Shown piece after piece: positions 32,575-44,893 of a DNA stretch of 64,000 bases; the first letter of the stretch is position 1; each line of letters starts with the position of its first letter. The translations under genes and the position numbers were made by a program. This DNA is from Tenrec ecaudatus (Eukaryota > Chordata > Mammalia > Afrosoricida > Tenrecidae): NCBI RefSeq assembly GCF_050624435.1, contig NW_027457697.1:58132-122131 (forward strand), in the 5' to 3' direction. The notes below the pieces were generated by a model. The model saw only the letters and a program-made list of their open reading frames with translations, had not been told where the DNA came from and did no database searches.

Positions 32575-34180
32575 TTTTGATCCTAAATGAAAAGTGGATG
32601 GTCCAGCCTCCATACCAGCTACGTGGACAACTGCCCGTCCCCCCAGAAGAATTTACTTTAGAAGACGGCACTGAACCTGTAGCTAGGGGAGATGGACATG
32701 TCTGATCAGAGCACACAGGGGCAAATGAAGGGGGAGGAAGAGAGTGGAGCACACACTGGTCCACCAGGCTTGGAGGATGATTTTGGCACTCTGAACAGCC
32801 AATGTACAGAGTGGACCATATGGCTGATCCCACTATGAGACATGCCATCCCTTGCTGGCCCAGAGCCCTATGGGGACAATACCGGAGACTCTGTGTTGGG
32901 ACTGACCCGACTGGCCCTCCAACATGGAGGCAAATCACTAAAAGCATGCAGCAGAGCAACCATGAGAGCAGAGCGGGTAGCCCCTGAGGGAGTACAAAGG
33001 ACAGACTCTGGGGCCAGAGCATGATACGCCATCAGACCTGACTGAAGGACACACCTATAGAAAAAAAAAATCAGACCTTGATCTATTTACAGGTTTTTCT
33101 TTCTTAAAAATTTTTTTTGTCTTTTAATTAATTTACTCTTTTATTGATCATTGGTTTTCTGTTGTTGTTTTTTTTGTCATCACAGTGTTCTCACCCATCG
33201 CCTATCTTGCTATGGTTTGATTTTTGGTGCATATTATTATCTCAACAGATCTATCTAGATAAGATAGGCTGGAAGAATAGTCTGGAGGAGAAAACAACAG
33301 GACCAATGGTTCCCGGGGACATGGGAGAGAGAGAGGAGGGGGTAAGGAGGTGATGCTGACCAATCCAGCGACAGGGGAGCAACAAGTAATCCAAAATCCG
33401 TCGCAAGGAGGGTGTGAGAAGCCTGGTAGGTATTCAGCAAGGGCAATGTAACCAAGAGAAATTACTCAAACCCAAGTGAAAGCTGAGCATGATAGTCGGA
33501 CAAGAGGAAAGTAAAAGTAAATAGAGGAAAGAACTAGGTGATAAAGGGTATTTCTAGAGGTCTACATACTGGCATGTACATATGTAAATATATTTATACA
33601 GGAGGGTTCGTAAATAGATCAACGTGCATATATTTATAGACTTAGTATTAAGGCAGTAGATGGACATTGCCAAATACTTACTCAATGCAAGAAGACGTTA
33701 TATTAAATTGGCATTCCATGATGAACACCTTTCCAACATGATGGTTGAAGAAAAATGTGTGCACTAGCAAATGTGGTGAAGAAAGCTGATGGTGCCTGGC
33801 TATCAAAAGTTATAGCATCTGGGATCTTACAGGCTTGAAAATAAAGAAGCGGCCATCTAGCTCAGAAGCAACAAAGCCCACATGGAGGAAGCACACCAGC
33901 CTGTGTGACCATGAACTGTTGAAGGGATCAGATATCAAGCATCAAAGAACACAAAAATCATGTCATTGTAAATGAGGGTGAGTGCAGAGTGGAGACTCAA
34001 AGCCCATTGGTAGGTAACTGGACACCCCCTTCCTGAAGGGATGTGGGGAGGAGATAAGCCAGTCAGGGTGCAGGGTAGCAACAATGAAACATGTTTCCTC
34101 TAGTTCCTAAATGCTTCCTCCCCCCACTATCATGATCCAAATTCTACTTTACAAATCTGGCTAGACAAGGGGATGTACAG
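32575..34180 (+). repeat. Family A, copy 3
   Basis: It shares ordered blocks with copies 1 and 2, including TGATCAGAGCACACAGGGGC near 32702 and AGATAAGATAGGCTGGAAG near 33255. It ends near ATCTGGCTAGACAAGGGGAT at about 34155, before the usual 3' terminus. Confidence 0.8.
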
Positions 34181-34379
34181 AGAGATCGCCTTGGAGATTG
34201 GGTGGATGTTCCCACAGTAGCGTGGAGCCTCACAAGTGGTGGTCAGGCGTTTCCCCCAGTCACTTGTAGGACCTCAGGATTTAGGCTGGGGATGCCCCCA
34301 CTTTTTATAGGGGAGAACAACCTGTGGCCTGGTGTGTGGGAGAGGACCAGCGTGAATTCCCCAGCTGCTTGCCACACCA

Positions 34380-35560
34380 ATAAGTGGGGGGTGGGAGCTC
34401 CCTCAGTTGGGCCTTCAGGTTTGCCCTAGGCAGAGGGCAGTGGTCTGGAGACAGCTATTGTCTTGTGATGGGAAAGAGAGTGAAAGGAGAGGAAAAAGAG
34501 AGAAAGAGGAAGACACAGACTGGGGCAATAATGCCAACCAGACTGACAACCACTCACCCACACACAACTAAAATGCACAGAGTAAACAAAGGTGACAACA
34601 GTAAAAAAAAAAAAGAAAAGAAAAGAAAACAACTAAAAAGGAGAACCAAATCTGTGAAGGCTGTGGTAGGAAGTAAAGAAGAGCTAGATGGAGCGGAGAA
34701 AAGCAGAAAACCTGTAAGAAGAGTCCAATAAAAGGAAAAAGAGAGAAGAGAAAAGGAAGGAGGAGGAGAGAGTATTTTTTAAATGGTTAAAGAAATAACT
34801 GACCCTGTGTTATGCTGTGTGTAGCTCTGACTTGTCCTGTGTGCAGTACTGTCTTAGGGGTCAGGCTGCCCACTAGGAGGACAGGGTTGCCCTAGGCAGA
34901 GTGTAGGGCTCTGGAAACCAGCAGTGGTATGTGCAAGCAATGAGAGGGAGCAGAGAGAATCGTACAAGCTAAGAGAGAGGTGAAGAAAGCAAAGACAGAA
35001 AGAGGAAAGAAAGAAAAAGAGAATAAAGAGAAAGAAGGAAATAAATCCAACTGAGTTCACTAAGGTTGGCTGTGATGGTAAAGAGCAAGGAGAGAGAGAA
35101 GGAGGAAATAAAGTATAAAGTAGGAGCTGATCCCTGATTGCTTGGATGAAGGGCCAGAGCGGTTTAGACACTGCTCCAACATGGCAGGTCAGTGTGCCCT
35201 TTTAATGCCGGGACCCAGTGGTGCTGGGCAGAATTGCCCTAGTTGACGAGATCACCTTAGAGGCATGACGGAGGTTTCTTCAACGGTGCAGCGCACTGTA
35301 GGTGTTTGTCCCAGGTGCCTTGTGTGGTGTACAGCACTCCCACACAGGGCAGGCTGGAGTGCCTCCTGCTATTTGGGTTGATTTGCCCTAAGCGGAGGGA
35401 AGTGACCTGGAAGCCTTTAGTGGCATATGAGAGGAGAGAGTGGGAGAGAAGAGGAAAAAGAGGGGAAAAGGGGAAAAAAGAGGGATAAAGAAGAAAGCGA
35501 GTAAATAAAAGCCCAACACCAACCTGAGCACGTTGAAACTGAGTGCGGTGGAAAAGTTAG
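34380..35560 (+). repeat. Three purine-rich tandem units of about 465-495 bp
   Basis: The motif TGCCCTAGGCAGAG (or its variant GCCCTAAGCGGAG) recurs at about 34425, 34890 and 35386. Each time it is followed by a CTGGAG/CTGGAA segment and a long GA-rich stretch such as GGAGAGGAAAAAGAGAG. Spacings are about 465 and 495 bp. It lies next to an LTR-like repeat (35727-36130), so it may be decayed internal sequence of an LTR element. Family unknown. Confidence 0.65.
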
Positions 35561-35726
35561 AAGGGCTAGTGAATAAAGTGAGAATAAGTAGAGCAGTGGG
35601 TAAGGAGGTAATGATACTTGATCACCTGTCCTTGAGGCCAGAGGAATTCCAACTCTTCCTCAAGGTCACGGGGTCATGGACTTGTAAGGTCTCTCTCTCT
35701 GGCCTAAATTCCAACCCCAGTCCTTG

Positions 35727-36130
35727 ACTCCCCGCGAGAAAAATTTCATGCGGAAGCCAGGCTCGTGATCCAAGTGAATTTAATGAGAGTTAAAAGAAGC
35801 TTCAGGTTTTACAAGGCACCCATAGGATTCCTTTGACCATGGGGCCTGGCAGAGACTGCCTCAGGTCATGCAAGGATCTCTCTCCTCCCAGGAAGACGAC
35901 CAGACCACCCCTCTCCCTTCTGGTTCCTGCCTTTTCAAGGGTTCCCGGGGAGGCTGGTGAAGGACCCCAGGTCAATCCCATTGGCTGAACTGCAATCATC
36001 TGGCCCAGGTGGGCTGCTCCAGGTGCAACATCCATCGGAGCCCACGGGCAGGAAAATCCAGCTTTCCTATGCTGGCTCTCCTGGGCATGCGTTAATGGAC
36101 TTTCCCATCCCTGATGTAGGGTTCCACAGA
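35727..36130 (-). mobile_element. LTR-like repeat 'family C', copy 2
   Basis: It shares GATCCAAGTGAATTTAATGA-type and CCAGGTCAATCCCATTGGCT-type blocks with 7320-7880 in the same order. The ends are less clear than in copy 1. Confidence 0.55.
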
Positions 36131-38380
36131 TGCTGTGTGAGATTACTTCAAAAGCAAGATCGCGCCCGTGGCCAGGGGTCACTTGGGTGCTGGAGTACCT
36201 GCCTTGTGCTGCATGTAGCACTGCAGCAGGGGCTGGGAGGGGGCACTGGGGGGCTCCCTCAGCCCCGTCTAGGGCTCCAAGACCGGCAGGGCCTCCCCAG
36301 CTATGTGTAGAATCACTGAGAGGGAAGCTTGTTGTCCTATCTAGACTGCTGATGCTTCCTAGATCAGAGGATTTTCTTTTTTATCCCTCTGGCCAGCTAG
36401 AATGAAATTGTCTCCCACAGTCTCTGGGCTACAGCTCAGTGCTGTTTAAGGCTGACACTGCTACAGCGGGTCTTTGTTATGGTAAAAGCTGCCAGGCCCT
36501 GTGGCTGAGTTCTGGCATTCCTTAGCTAGGTTGCTTCTTATGCTGATTTATGTTAAGGGACTCCCCTATGTGGTGCTTGGAGCTGAGCAACCAGACTTGG
36601 GTTTGAGTTTTAAACCAATCATTTATGTTTCACCCTTAAAAAAAATTCTACTTGTGATGTGCTCAGATTTGGTGGCTGTCAAGCTGACCCCCAGAGGGGG
36701 AGATGCAGCTTATCAGGGGGGTTGTTTACTAGTCGGCCAATTGGAACTAAATTTGCTCCCTGGACTCCCGACTTTCTGCCTTTTTCTCCCACACCATGAT
36801 CTTCCTAAGGTAATAATATATTTTTTCTTCTACTCTAAATTATGGCTACCCACCACCAACCCCTGACCGTGAGCTCAAGGCATCCAACCGCATGGAGAGC
36901 TCAGTGTGGGGTTCCCCTCGTGTCTGAGATTCTGCCCCCTCTCAGGGCGTCCACCTGCAGGGATCCCTGCTCCAGGCAAGGGCATATCTGGCACCTGCCA
37001 CTTCGTCAAAATTATAGTGCTTTAAAGCATTCTTGGTTTGCTTTGTGAGTGGAAATCCCACAAAAGAAGGGGTTCAGGAGAAACCCTGTTACCCTAGTTC
37101 TAATTTCAGAACTCCACCTCCCCGTTTCCTTCACCTAATTTCCTATTTTTCTGGTCTGGCAGCAGGAGCTCCAGATAGATGGGTCCTATCTGGTCGCCAT
37201 TTTCTCTGAATCCCTCCATCTATTTTTTTTACACTCTTAAAAAGTACAAAACATTTACTCTACAAGCGCAAACAGATTTTCAAAAGCAGGGAAAAACCTG
37301 AACGTTCAGTACATGGTTCAATCGTCTTTTCATCTCTGTGCCCTAACTATGCTGAGCTCCATGGAACTGCATGGAGGGGAGCTATTCTGGCGTCATCGAG
37401 CCAAGTGAGTGTTTTGAATTACCTCAAGTGAATATTTGACTGGAAAGCATAGGGTGTAAAAAAACCCTGAAATCAGTTGGTGCACATCCATCACAAAGAA
37501 CAGGGCCTTGTACTTAAACCTTTTTTCTGAAAATAAGCAGCCATCTAAGTGAGATATCAACTAAGGCCGCCCAGAACAAGCAGCACAGCCAGTGTGATGC
37601 CAGGGTGATAAACAATAGAATCTCAATCTGCAGGTATGAACAAGAATCAGAGCTTAAGTTCGGAACACCCAGTTTGCAAAAGGACTCAAATGCACATGCG
37701 GGGTGAATTCCCTCTGACCACAGTCCATGGACATGAACAGATACAGTTAAGTTCAAATGTAACACCTGATCATTTGATCTCTTCAGACTAATTTTAATTT
37801 GGTTCCAGTTTTTAGTATTTTTCACTTTCTGTTCGATTGAGGTTTTTCTCTCTTTTATCATTGTTAGTTTTTCTTTTCTACTTGTTTCTTGATTTTGTTT
37901 TGTATTTTTTTTTAATACATATGAAATCCAGGAGAGGTAAATCCAGAGAGACACTAACAGAATTAACAATCACCTAGGGACAGGCAGGGAAGATTTGGGG
38001 GAGTGAGGGGGGGGCTAACAAAAATGAATATAAAAGAAGGAAATGATGTAAACCTGATTGTGGTGAGGATTACACAAATCTTAATATGACTGAAGTATTG
38101 AATGATATATGTGAATTATATGAGAATTAAAATAAAACAAAAGCTGAGGTCAGAGATAGGGCAGCAATTTAGCCCTGAATCTCTTGGTGAAGATTGAATG
38201 TCATTTTGTGCCAAGAGCCCATTTTTCCACTCATGAAGTTTGGGGAACCGGCCATGCTCCTTCATCACTTTTCTTACCTCAATAAATGGGTACAGTTCAC
38301 TCTTCTCCCTTTTCTTCTCTGTCACATACTTTGCAGCAGTCAGGGGAACAGAACTTACAGTCCTGAAAGGGATCCATGAG
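36130..38380. other. No gene recognised
   Basis: No clear repeat or exon. The minus-strand frames at 37514-37969 (151 codons, lysine-rich middle) and 38116-38325 show no family I recognise. A T-rich tract is at about 37890-37915. Confidence 0.35.
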
Positions 38381-39760
38381 TGTTAGTCCAGGTAGACTAG
38401 AGAAACAAATCCACACTCAGATGTGTATAGGAAAGACCTTTATATACAAGAACAGTTGTATATTGAGAAAGCATTCCAGCCCAACCAAGATCAAGTCCAT
38501 AAGTCCAATATTAGCCCATGTCTGATATCAATCTATAATGTTCTCTTCAGACTCATGAAACACCTTCAATGACCCCAAATGCAGGAAGATCACAGGTCAG
38601 TAGTTGCAAAGTCTTCTGCATCCAGTGGTGGTAGAAGCATCTCAGCTTTGGCAGGGTCTCCATGTAGCTCCTCCAGTTCCCAGGGCATGGGTTCTATCAG
38701 TGTGGTGCCATGTGTCTTGTTAGTAGGACATCTCTCAGGGAATGAGCAGAAAGATAGTCTCCTGCCTCCAAGGAGGAAATACCAGATTTCCCAGAACCCT
38801 GACGGGAAGGCCAGGCCCACAAAGAGGCCTCATTGGCCATAACCCAATAGAGAGACTAGAGTCTACCCCTTCACTCTTAATCCTCTCAAGTCCCAAATTG
38901 ACACCAGATTGTATAACTACAACAGACCACCCCTTGTCCATTTGACATTTTCACAAAATTCTTTAGCCATATATAATTTCAAAACAATAATAGAATCATA
39001 TCAGTATCTAACAGTATAATATGAAAATGCATACATTTCACTCCGTGCCACCCTCCTTTAAACATAATATTCTGTAAGTGATGAAACAAAAATATCCTAT
39101 GCTTAACAATTGCAGGTAAGGTACACCCACATAGTAATCCTATAATTCTATGAATATATTCCAGTATCTATGAAATCTTGTAAGGTAGCCACTTCACGCC
39201 TTTATCTGGCCCATTTTGGCTATCCAGTTTCTCTACTGCCTACTTCCATCAACCCAGTGCTCTGAGGAGACAATCATATTCTTCAATATAAAGAGTCTTC
39301 ATGCCAGTTGGAACCTTGTGAAGTCCACATCCACAAGAAAGTCAAAGCAGGACGGTTCGTCTATACAGTCTGCAGCAGTATATACCAGTGCACAGGCTCA
39401 ACATTCTTCTCTTCATCTGGTCGGGTTCGGGTCAAGTCAATGTGGGCTCCCTCTCTTGGCCTCACCTCAGTGTCCATTGGTCGCATTGCCTTTAGGCCTT
39501 GGCCCCATCACCAATTCTCCACAACTCTAGTCTCCTCAGAGTAGGTCATGGACTTCAAACCAGTCAACCTGCTCTCATCTTCTTCTCTACTGCCTGTAAA
39601 CCAGGTCCATGAGTGTCAATGGTCAGAAGGAACCCGCTGCTCTATTGCTGCTATTCTGCCACTTTCACTCAACAAGCAGATCCAGGTGGTCACCTAGCAA
39701 TCATTTCAGGCTTCTACAGGCTCCCTTGAATGTTCAGTACTAGAAAGGAGTTTCTTCAGG
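38381..39760 (+). repeat. Dispersed repeat 'family B', long copy
   Basis: It starts TGTTAGTCCAGGTAGACTAG and is homologous to 47628-48095 and 11056-11150. A TG...CA-bounded unit can be drawn from 38381 to about 38925 (ending ACTACAACA), followed by further family sequence. The plan could be an LTR plus internal region, but this is not proven. Confidence 0.6.
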
Positions 39761-40224
39761 CTTTGAGATTTTTTCCAGTTTCTGACAAAAACCACTATTC
39801 AAAATTCAAATATTACAAAAGTTCCCTTTTAATGCACATGAAGATCTTCCTCACAGTGGGAGCAGTGCACAGAAATGGACCTTGATGCTGGGCTGCTCCA
39901 TGCGTGCTTTGGTCAGTTGGGAGCTGCTGATTCACAGATTCACTTCACGTGGATGAAGATGCTTGTTTGCTTCCCCGTGAGTTTATCGCGCTTCAACACA
40001 GAAGCACCCTGTTCTTGGGTTTTGCCTCTGCCTTGCTCCTAGCACCGCTGGAATAGAAAGATCACAAATGATTTTTTTGTTGTTGTTTCAAAAAACAGAA
40101 AAGAAATGCCGTGTACCTGTTAGGTAAGTAGAGGCAGAACTGAGGGTGGTCGCTGTGCATGCCAAACCTCCTCCCCATCACAGACAGTTGAAAGCTACTT
40201 CAGGCTGGAAAGATGCACACATTT

Positions 40225-40545
40225 AGGTCCTTGTGACAGGAAGCAGGTCAACCTGGGCGGGCCCCCATCTAGACCAGGTGGGCTTAATTCAGTCAATGGG
40301 GTCAAACAGTACCATCAGCCATGCCTACCAACAGGGTATGGGTGGGGGTCTCAAACCAGCTGTCATGCAACCCAGCGTGCGTGGGCTGTCCAGTCCGCCC
40401 CCACCCCCCACGAGCATATTTGCCTCTTCTATCCTTTATAAAGTCACTTGGATCACAAACTAGGTTTCTGCGTTAATTGGTTCTTGTGTGAAGCCAAGGA
40501 CAGAGGTACATTTCTCCCAGAGAGAGCCCTCACATAACCAAATCA
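40225..40545 (+). mobile_element. LTR-like repeat 'family C', copy 3, opposite orientation
   Basis: It is the reverse complement of copies 1, 2 and 4. It carries CTTTATAAAGTCACTTGGAT near 40433, a possible TATA-like promoter element, and ends GAAGCCAAGGACAGAGGTAC near 40491. A short further piece (TTAGATCTCTCTCCTGGGAG) is at about 40832. Confidence 0.55.
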
Positions 40546-41378
40546 GATTATAGCCTTCAGTGTTAGGGTTCCAACGAATTTTGGGAGAATATCTCAAGTG
40601 GTAGTGGTAAGGACACAACTCAATCCATATTATCTCTTTATTTTGCTCAGCCAGATGCTTGCCCTTTGAGCCTGAATTGTTGCAAGGCTTATTACCCCAT
40701 CAAGTGTTCCCAGAGCAAGCCCTAAATGGGCAGTAGTCACACACAAGGAAGATTTGCAGGGGACACTGTTAAGAATGATTAATGCTTAAGTATTCCTTGT
40801 CTCCCCAAATGTACCATCTGACAGAAAATTTGTTAGATCTCTCTCCTGGGAGAGATATACCTCAGTTCTTGAATAACTCTCCTGGTCATAGAAGTCAAAT
40901 TCCAAGCTTTTCATCCAACATTCATAAAGCTAAATAAATGTTACATAAACCTAAGTTCTCTATCTTGGATAAGACAAAGTAAAACCATGACTTGAGAAGG
41001 TTTTCATTGAGGACAGAGACAACTTCAGATATTCTAAGCCTATGAAATTGGTCATGATTCAGGCAACTTGCCAAGGAAGCAGGTAATACCTAGGTGGGAG
41101 GTGGAATGAATAAGAACTTGCACTAAGATTCCATTCCATCAGGTGCAGCTGGTGACTTTGGAGGCCCAGAGCAGGCAGTGGGAGAGAGAAGACCAGAGCA
41201 GGGGAGGGATGTGATGAGCTGGAGGGTAGAGGGAGGGATTATATATTGTACTGCTGTCACCTCCCACCCCACTGTGACCCTTTAGTGATGTGGGCCCAGG
41301 TTTGTGATGCAAGTGGTTTTGAAGGCAGAGGGGACTCAGAGTGCTCAGTTGCCTGAGTGCAACCGCTGTATCCAGAAG
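40546..41378. other. Region upstream of the SPATA31-like gene
   Basis: Apart from a family C scrap near 40832, no repeat is identified. Two ATGs in frame upstream of the chosen SPATA31 start (41304 and 41307) extend the reading frame but do not align with the family N-terminus. No promoter motif is evident. Confidence 0.4.
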
Positions 41379-41555
41379 ATGGAGGAGATTCTCTTTCTGC
41401 TGGAACAGAAAAGTGCTTCCTGGCTGACCTACCAATACCCCACCTGGTTCACTGTTTTGACCTTGGGCATCCTGTATGGAGTGGGTTGCTTCTTCCTGGT
41501 CCTCCCCTTCCTTCCAAATACTCCACCTGTGCGACCACCCAGGAAAAGGATAAAG
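41379..41555 (+). CDS. SPATA31-like exon 1: N-terminus and membrane segment
   Basis: Fifty-nine codons beginning MEEILFLLEQKSASW. A hydrophobic segment follows (FTVLTLGILYGVGCFFLVL), then a basic run before the donor (PRKRIK, then GTAAG). The start was chosen because it lines up with the SPATA31 N-terminus; two upstream in-frame ATGs do not. Exon ends in phase 0. Confidence 0.85.
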
Positions 41556-42676
41556 GTAAGAAATTCTCAACCCAGCCATAGGAGAGATTGATTTTTCCTT
41601 GTTTTATAAATTTTTCCTTTCTTATTAATTTCCTGAGAGGGGAAATCTCAAGAAAGAAGAGACCATCAGCCCTGGCTTTGGAATGTTGATGAGGGCTGGT
41701 GCGTCCTTACTCAATGTTAGGACATTGTTCATTGCATTAGTATCATTTTATCCTTGCCGGCTTATGTTGATTTTCATTATTTCTGTTGGCTTTCCCTGTT
41801 TGTGAAGCACGGGAGGCGTGGAGGCATCATGATCATCATGGACACAAGGGTTGACAGAGTTGCAGGTGGAGAGATCTCATGGCAGAGGGAGGGATTGTGA
41901 GATCAGCAGTGTGGAGAACTCCCCCATCGGGATGCTAGGGAGTGAAGGGGGATTGATTTCAAGACGAAAAAATGAAGGAGGCCAGAGGGGACAGAGAGCT
42001 TTAGACCTGACTGTGATTACACAACTCCTTTTGAAGGCAATTTAACCATGGAGGGGGGGGTGTTGTTCTAAAATGGATATGGTAATCATTGATTGTACCA
42101 TTGCCCTTGATCTGATTGAACGACTGAACTATTGACTCGTATGATATGTAAATCATTTGCCAGTAAGATGAGCATTCAAAAATATTTCTCTTTGAAGATC
42201 TCAGACCTCCCATCTCTAGTTGTTATAGAGGGCAATAGGTAAAAATCCCCAATATAGTGACGCAGTGGCTAAGGACTAGATGACTAGACATTTCAAAGGG
42301 CAGCTCTCATCACTGGGTCCTCAGTCTCTTTCCTTGAGCTCCAGTCTCTGGGCCAAGGCTCCTTTTCTGTCTGGGCTAATTGAGAAAGCATGGCTGACCC
42401 CCGGGAGGAAGTGGTCAAGGGCTGGCCCAGAGCTTCAGCCTCCATAATCAAAATCTTGCCCAGCAGAACACCGAGTGCTGAGAGTGTGTACTCTCCGTGA
42501 GCAGAGGAAGGCTGACGGAAGAAATGCACTCTAGGTCTCACACAGAAGCTGGTTTCTGGGCTTTAGTCATTCCATGGAGATTGTCATTCTTCTAATCACC
42601 AGTAAATGCCTGCAGTTTGTCACAAAGAACAGACGCAGGATTGGATTCCAGCCTGACTTCCTCTCTTGTGCTCCAG

Positions 42677-42734
42677 CCTCAGGTGGAGACAAGGAGAAGA
42701 AGCAGGTCAAGGGACAAAGGTGATGCTCTGAAAG
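42677..42734 (+). CDS. SPATA31-like exon 2: arginine-rich
   Basis: Fifty-eight bases between CTCCAG and GTAAGG. It encodes PQVETRRRSRSRDKGDALK plus one base, matching the short arginine-rich exon that follows the membrane exon in SPATA31 genes. Ends in phase 1. Confidence 0.8.
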
Positions 42735-43226
42735 GTAAGGTTCTGCCCATTCAACCAAGCTCTGTAAGCTCTCCTGTCCCCTCCTCTGCAGGATGCCAGT
42801 GGCAACAGCCCGTCTCTCTCAGGTAATAATCCTGAACAAAAGGATACTGGTGATGGAAACAGAACCCAGATATTTCCCAGATGTACAGGAGGGGCCTAGG
42901 ATGGGATGAAGGCTGGCCAAGGTAGGACCCAGTAGGGATCAGTGGGGGTGTCAGGAGCACATTCTGGTGGATTTGGAGGTGGAACATTGAGGGGTAACTG
43001 CGATAAGCTGTGTAACTTTGCCAAGGTTCAGATTGCTCACTGAGACCCCACAGACAATATTGGAAACCGATGCTCCTTGAAATGCCAAAGCACCTCCTGC
43101 CCGTGGGAGTAAGCTATCATTTGACCTTGAGCTCTGGAGAGTCCAACGTCCTAAGCGCACAGCCCGTGTGACATTCCTTTCGGTCCTCTGGGAGGGCTGC
43201 ACCATAACGGTTCTCCTGATTTCCAG

Positions 43227-43290
43227 CTTTCCGAAGCTTCCTGCAAGAACTATATGGCGCTCAGAACCTGCGTTTGCGTCTTAGGCAGAA
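43227..43290 (+). CDS. SPATA31-like exon 3
   Basis: Sixty-four bases between TTCCAG and GTAAGT. It encodes a leucine-rich stretch including FRSFLQELYG. It restores phase from 1 to 2, which fits exon 4. Confidence 0.8.
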
Positions 43291-43560
43291 GTAAGTAACC
43301 TTCCTGCTTCACCGCGGGGTGCATCTTCCAACCAGGGTGCCTGTGTGGCCTCGGGCTGCAGAGCAGCTGGGATGCGCTGGTTTGGGGGACACTTTCAGGG
43401 ATGGGCAGAGAATGACAGGAGTCCCGGGCAGTGGGGTGGGGCAGGAAGAGCAGGCCATCAAGGCTTGGGGAGGGACTGAGCTTGCACCGACCCTTGCTAG
43501 CCTGCTAGGTCTCTTGCCCCTTCAGTCCTCGCTGTAATCTGGTCCTTCTGTCTCCTGCAG

Positions 43561-44893
43561 CCACTTGGGAAACCCATCTGACACTGGCAGCTTTGGTCAA
43601 CAGAAAGCTCAAGCCCTCTCTGGTAGCTGGCGAAATAGAGGGACGGCTGAAGTCCACGTCGGTACGCGCGCCCCACACGGTTCTGCGGCTCATCCATTCC
43701 GGACACCTAGGTCTCAGAACTCCACCCTTCCACGGGCCCAGATGTGCCTCTCAACTTCTCATGTCTTACCCGCCTTGAGTCAATCACCAGACTGCGCACA
43801 TTCCCGTGAACCTGACAGTCTTTCACCCACACCACTGGCTCTTCCCTCACCCAGTGCCAAACCCCCGGATTCAAAGGCCTACCTGCAGCCTCCAAGCACT
43901 CTCTGGGACTCACCACCCCCGCCTCCCACAGGGACTCATTCTCAGAATGACTTGTTGGCAAGGCCCAGGCAGAGCCCATCTCCACACAACCGCTGCTCCA
44001 CACCTGCCATGGCAGCCATCACAAGTCAGGATCCCACAGGCCACCCTACTACCTCCCCACCCCAGTGTTGGGCAGCTGCCAAGAACATACAGCTTCCCTC
44101 CTTGGAATACATTGGGTCTCTGAAAGAGCACTCTACCTGGCACCCCCAAGAAGACACCTTTCGGGAAGGACCCACAAAGAGGCAGGGGGAAGTAGGGAGC
44201 CCCACCTTGCTCAACCCCAATGTCCACAAGCTGCTGGAAATAGAAATCACAAAGGCAGAGAAATGGAATATTTGGGAAGAAAAAGGAAAGGGTGTATCAG
44301 AATACCATCTGCAGGCCTTAAATATGTTGAAGCCACTCGATGGGGAGCAGATCACTGCACCTCCCCATCCCTTCTGGAATGCCAGCAGTAAAGCAGAGCA
44401 GATACCCAGCCCTCAGAAGCATTTTCCACAAAAATTCAGTGAGTTTTTCTGGGGTCTACCTTTTCTGCACAGCGAGTCTCTGGCAGTTGCTCTCAGGGTC
44501 TCTGGATCCACCCTAGAGTTTCCCACTGTCTTATTTAATGAAATTCCTAATGCCTTACCAGCTCAAATGCAAGCTAAAGAGTACCCACTCTTGTTGCAAC
44601 GTCACTCCTTGCCCTACACTGAAGGCCGATTCCAACTTTTACTTCCAATTGCATGCCAAGCCCAGGCCCCACCGGCGGCTACAGTCCTGACTCCGCCCGG
44701 TCCACAGCCCCGTGGCCCACTCGCAGTACCTTTTCCTCCTCCACACAAGAGTCCCTGTGATGAATCCTGTCTTCCCGTCCACACTAAGTCCCAATCACGC
44801 GTTCCAAATTCACTTCAACAGCTGGAAAGCCATTTTTTAAAGAAACAACAGGAAAGTGAGAGTTCTTTACCCTTTATGATGCCACGACCCTAG
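43561..44893 (+). CDS. SPATA31-like exon 4, open part up to the first stop
   Basis: The acceptor is CTCCTGCAG ending at 43560. The exon is open for about 443 codons, proline- and serine-rich, and carries the WNIWEEK and FFWGLP motifs. It ends at TAG 44891-44893. If the gene is still translated, the product would stop here. With exons 1-3 that gives roughly 540 residues, against well over 1000 for full-length family members. Confidence 0.75.
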
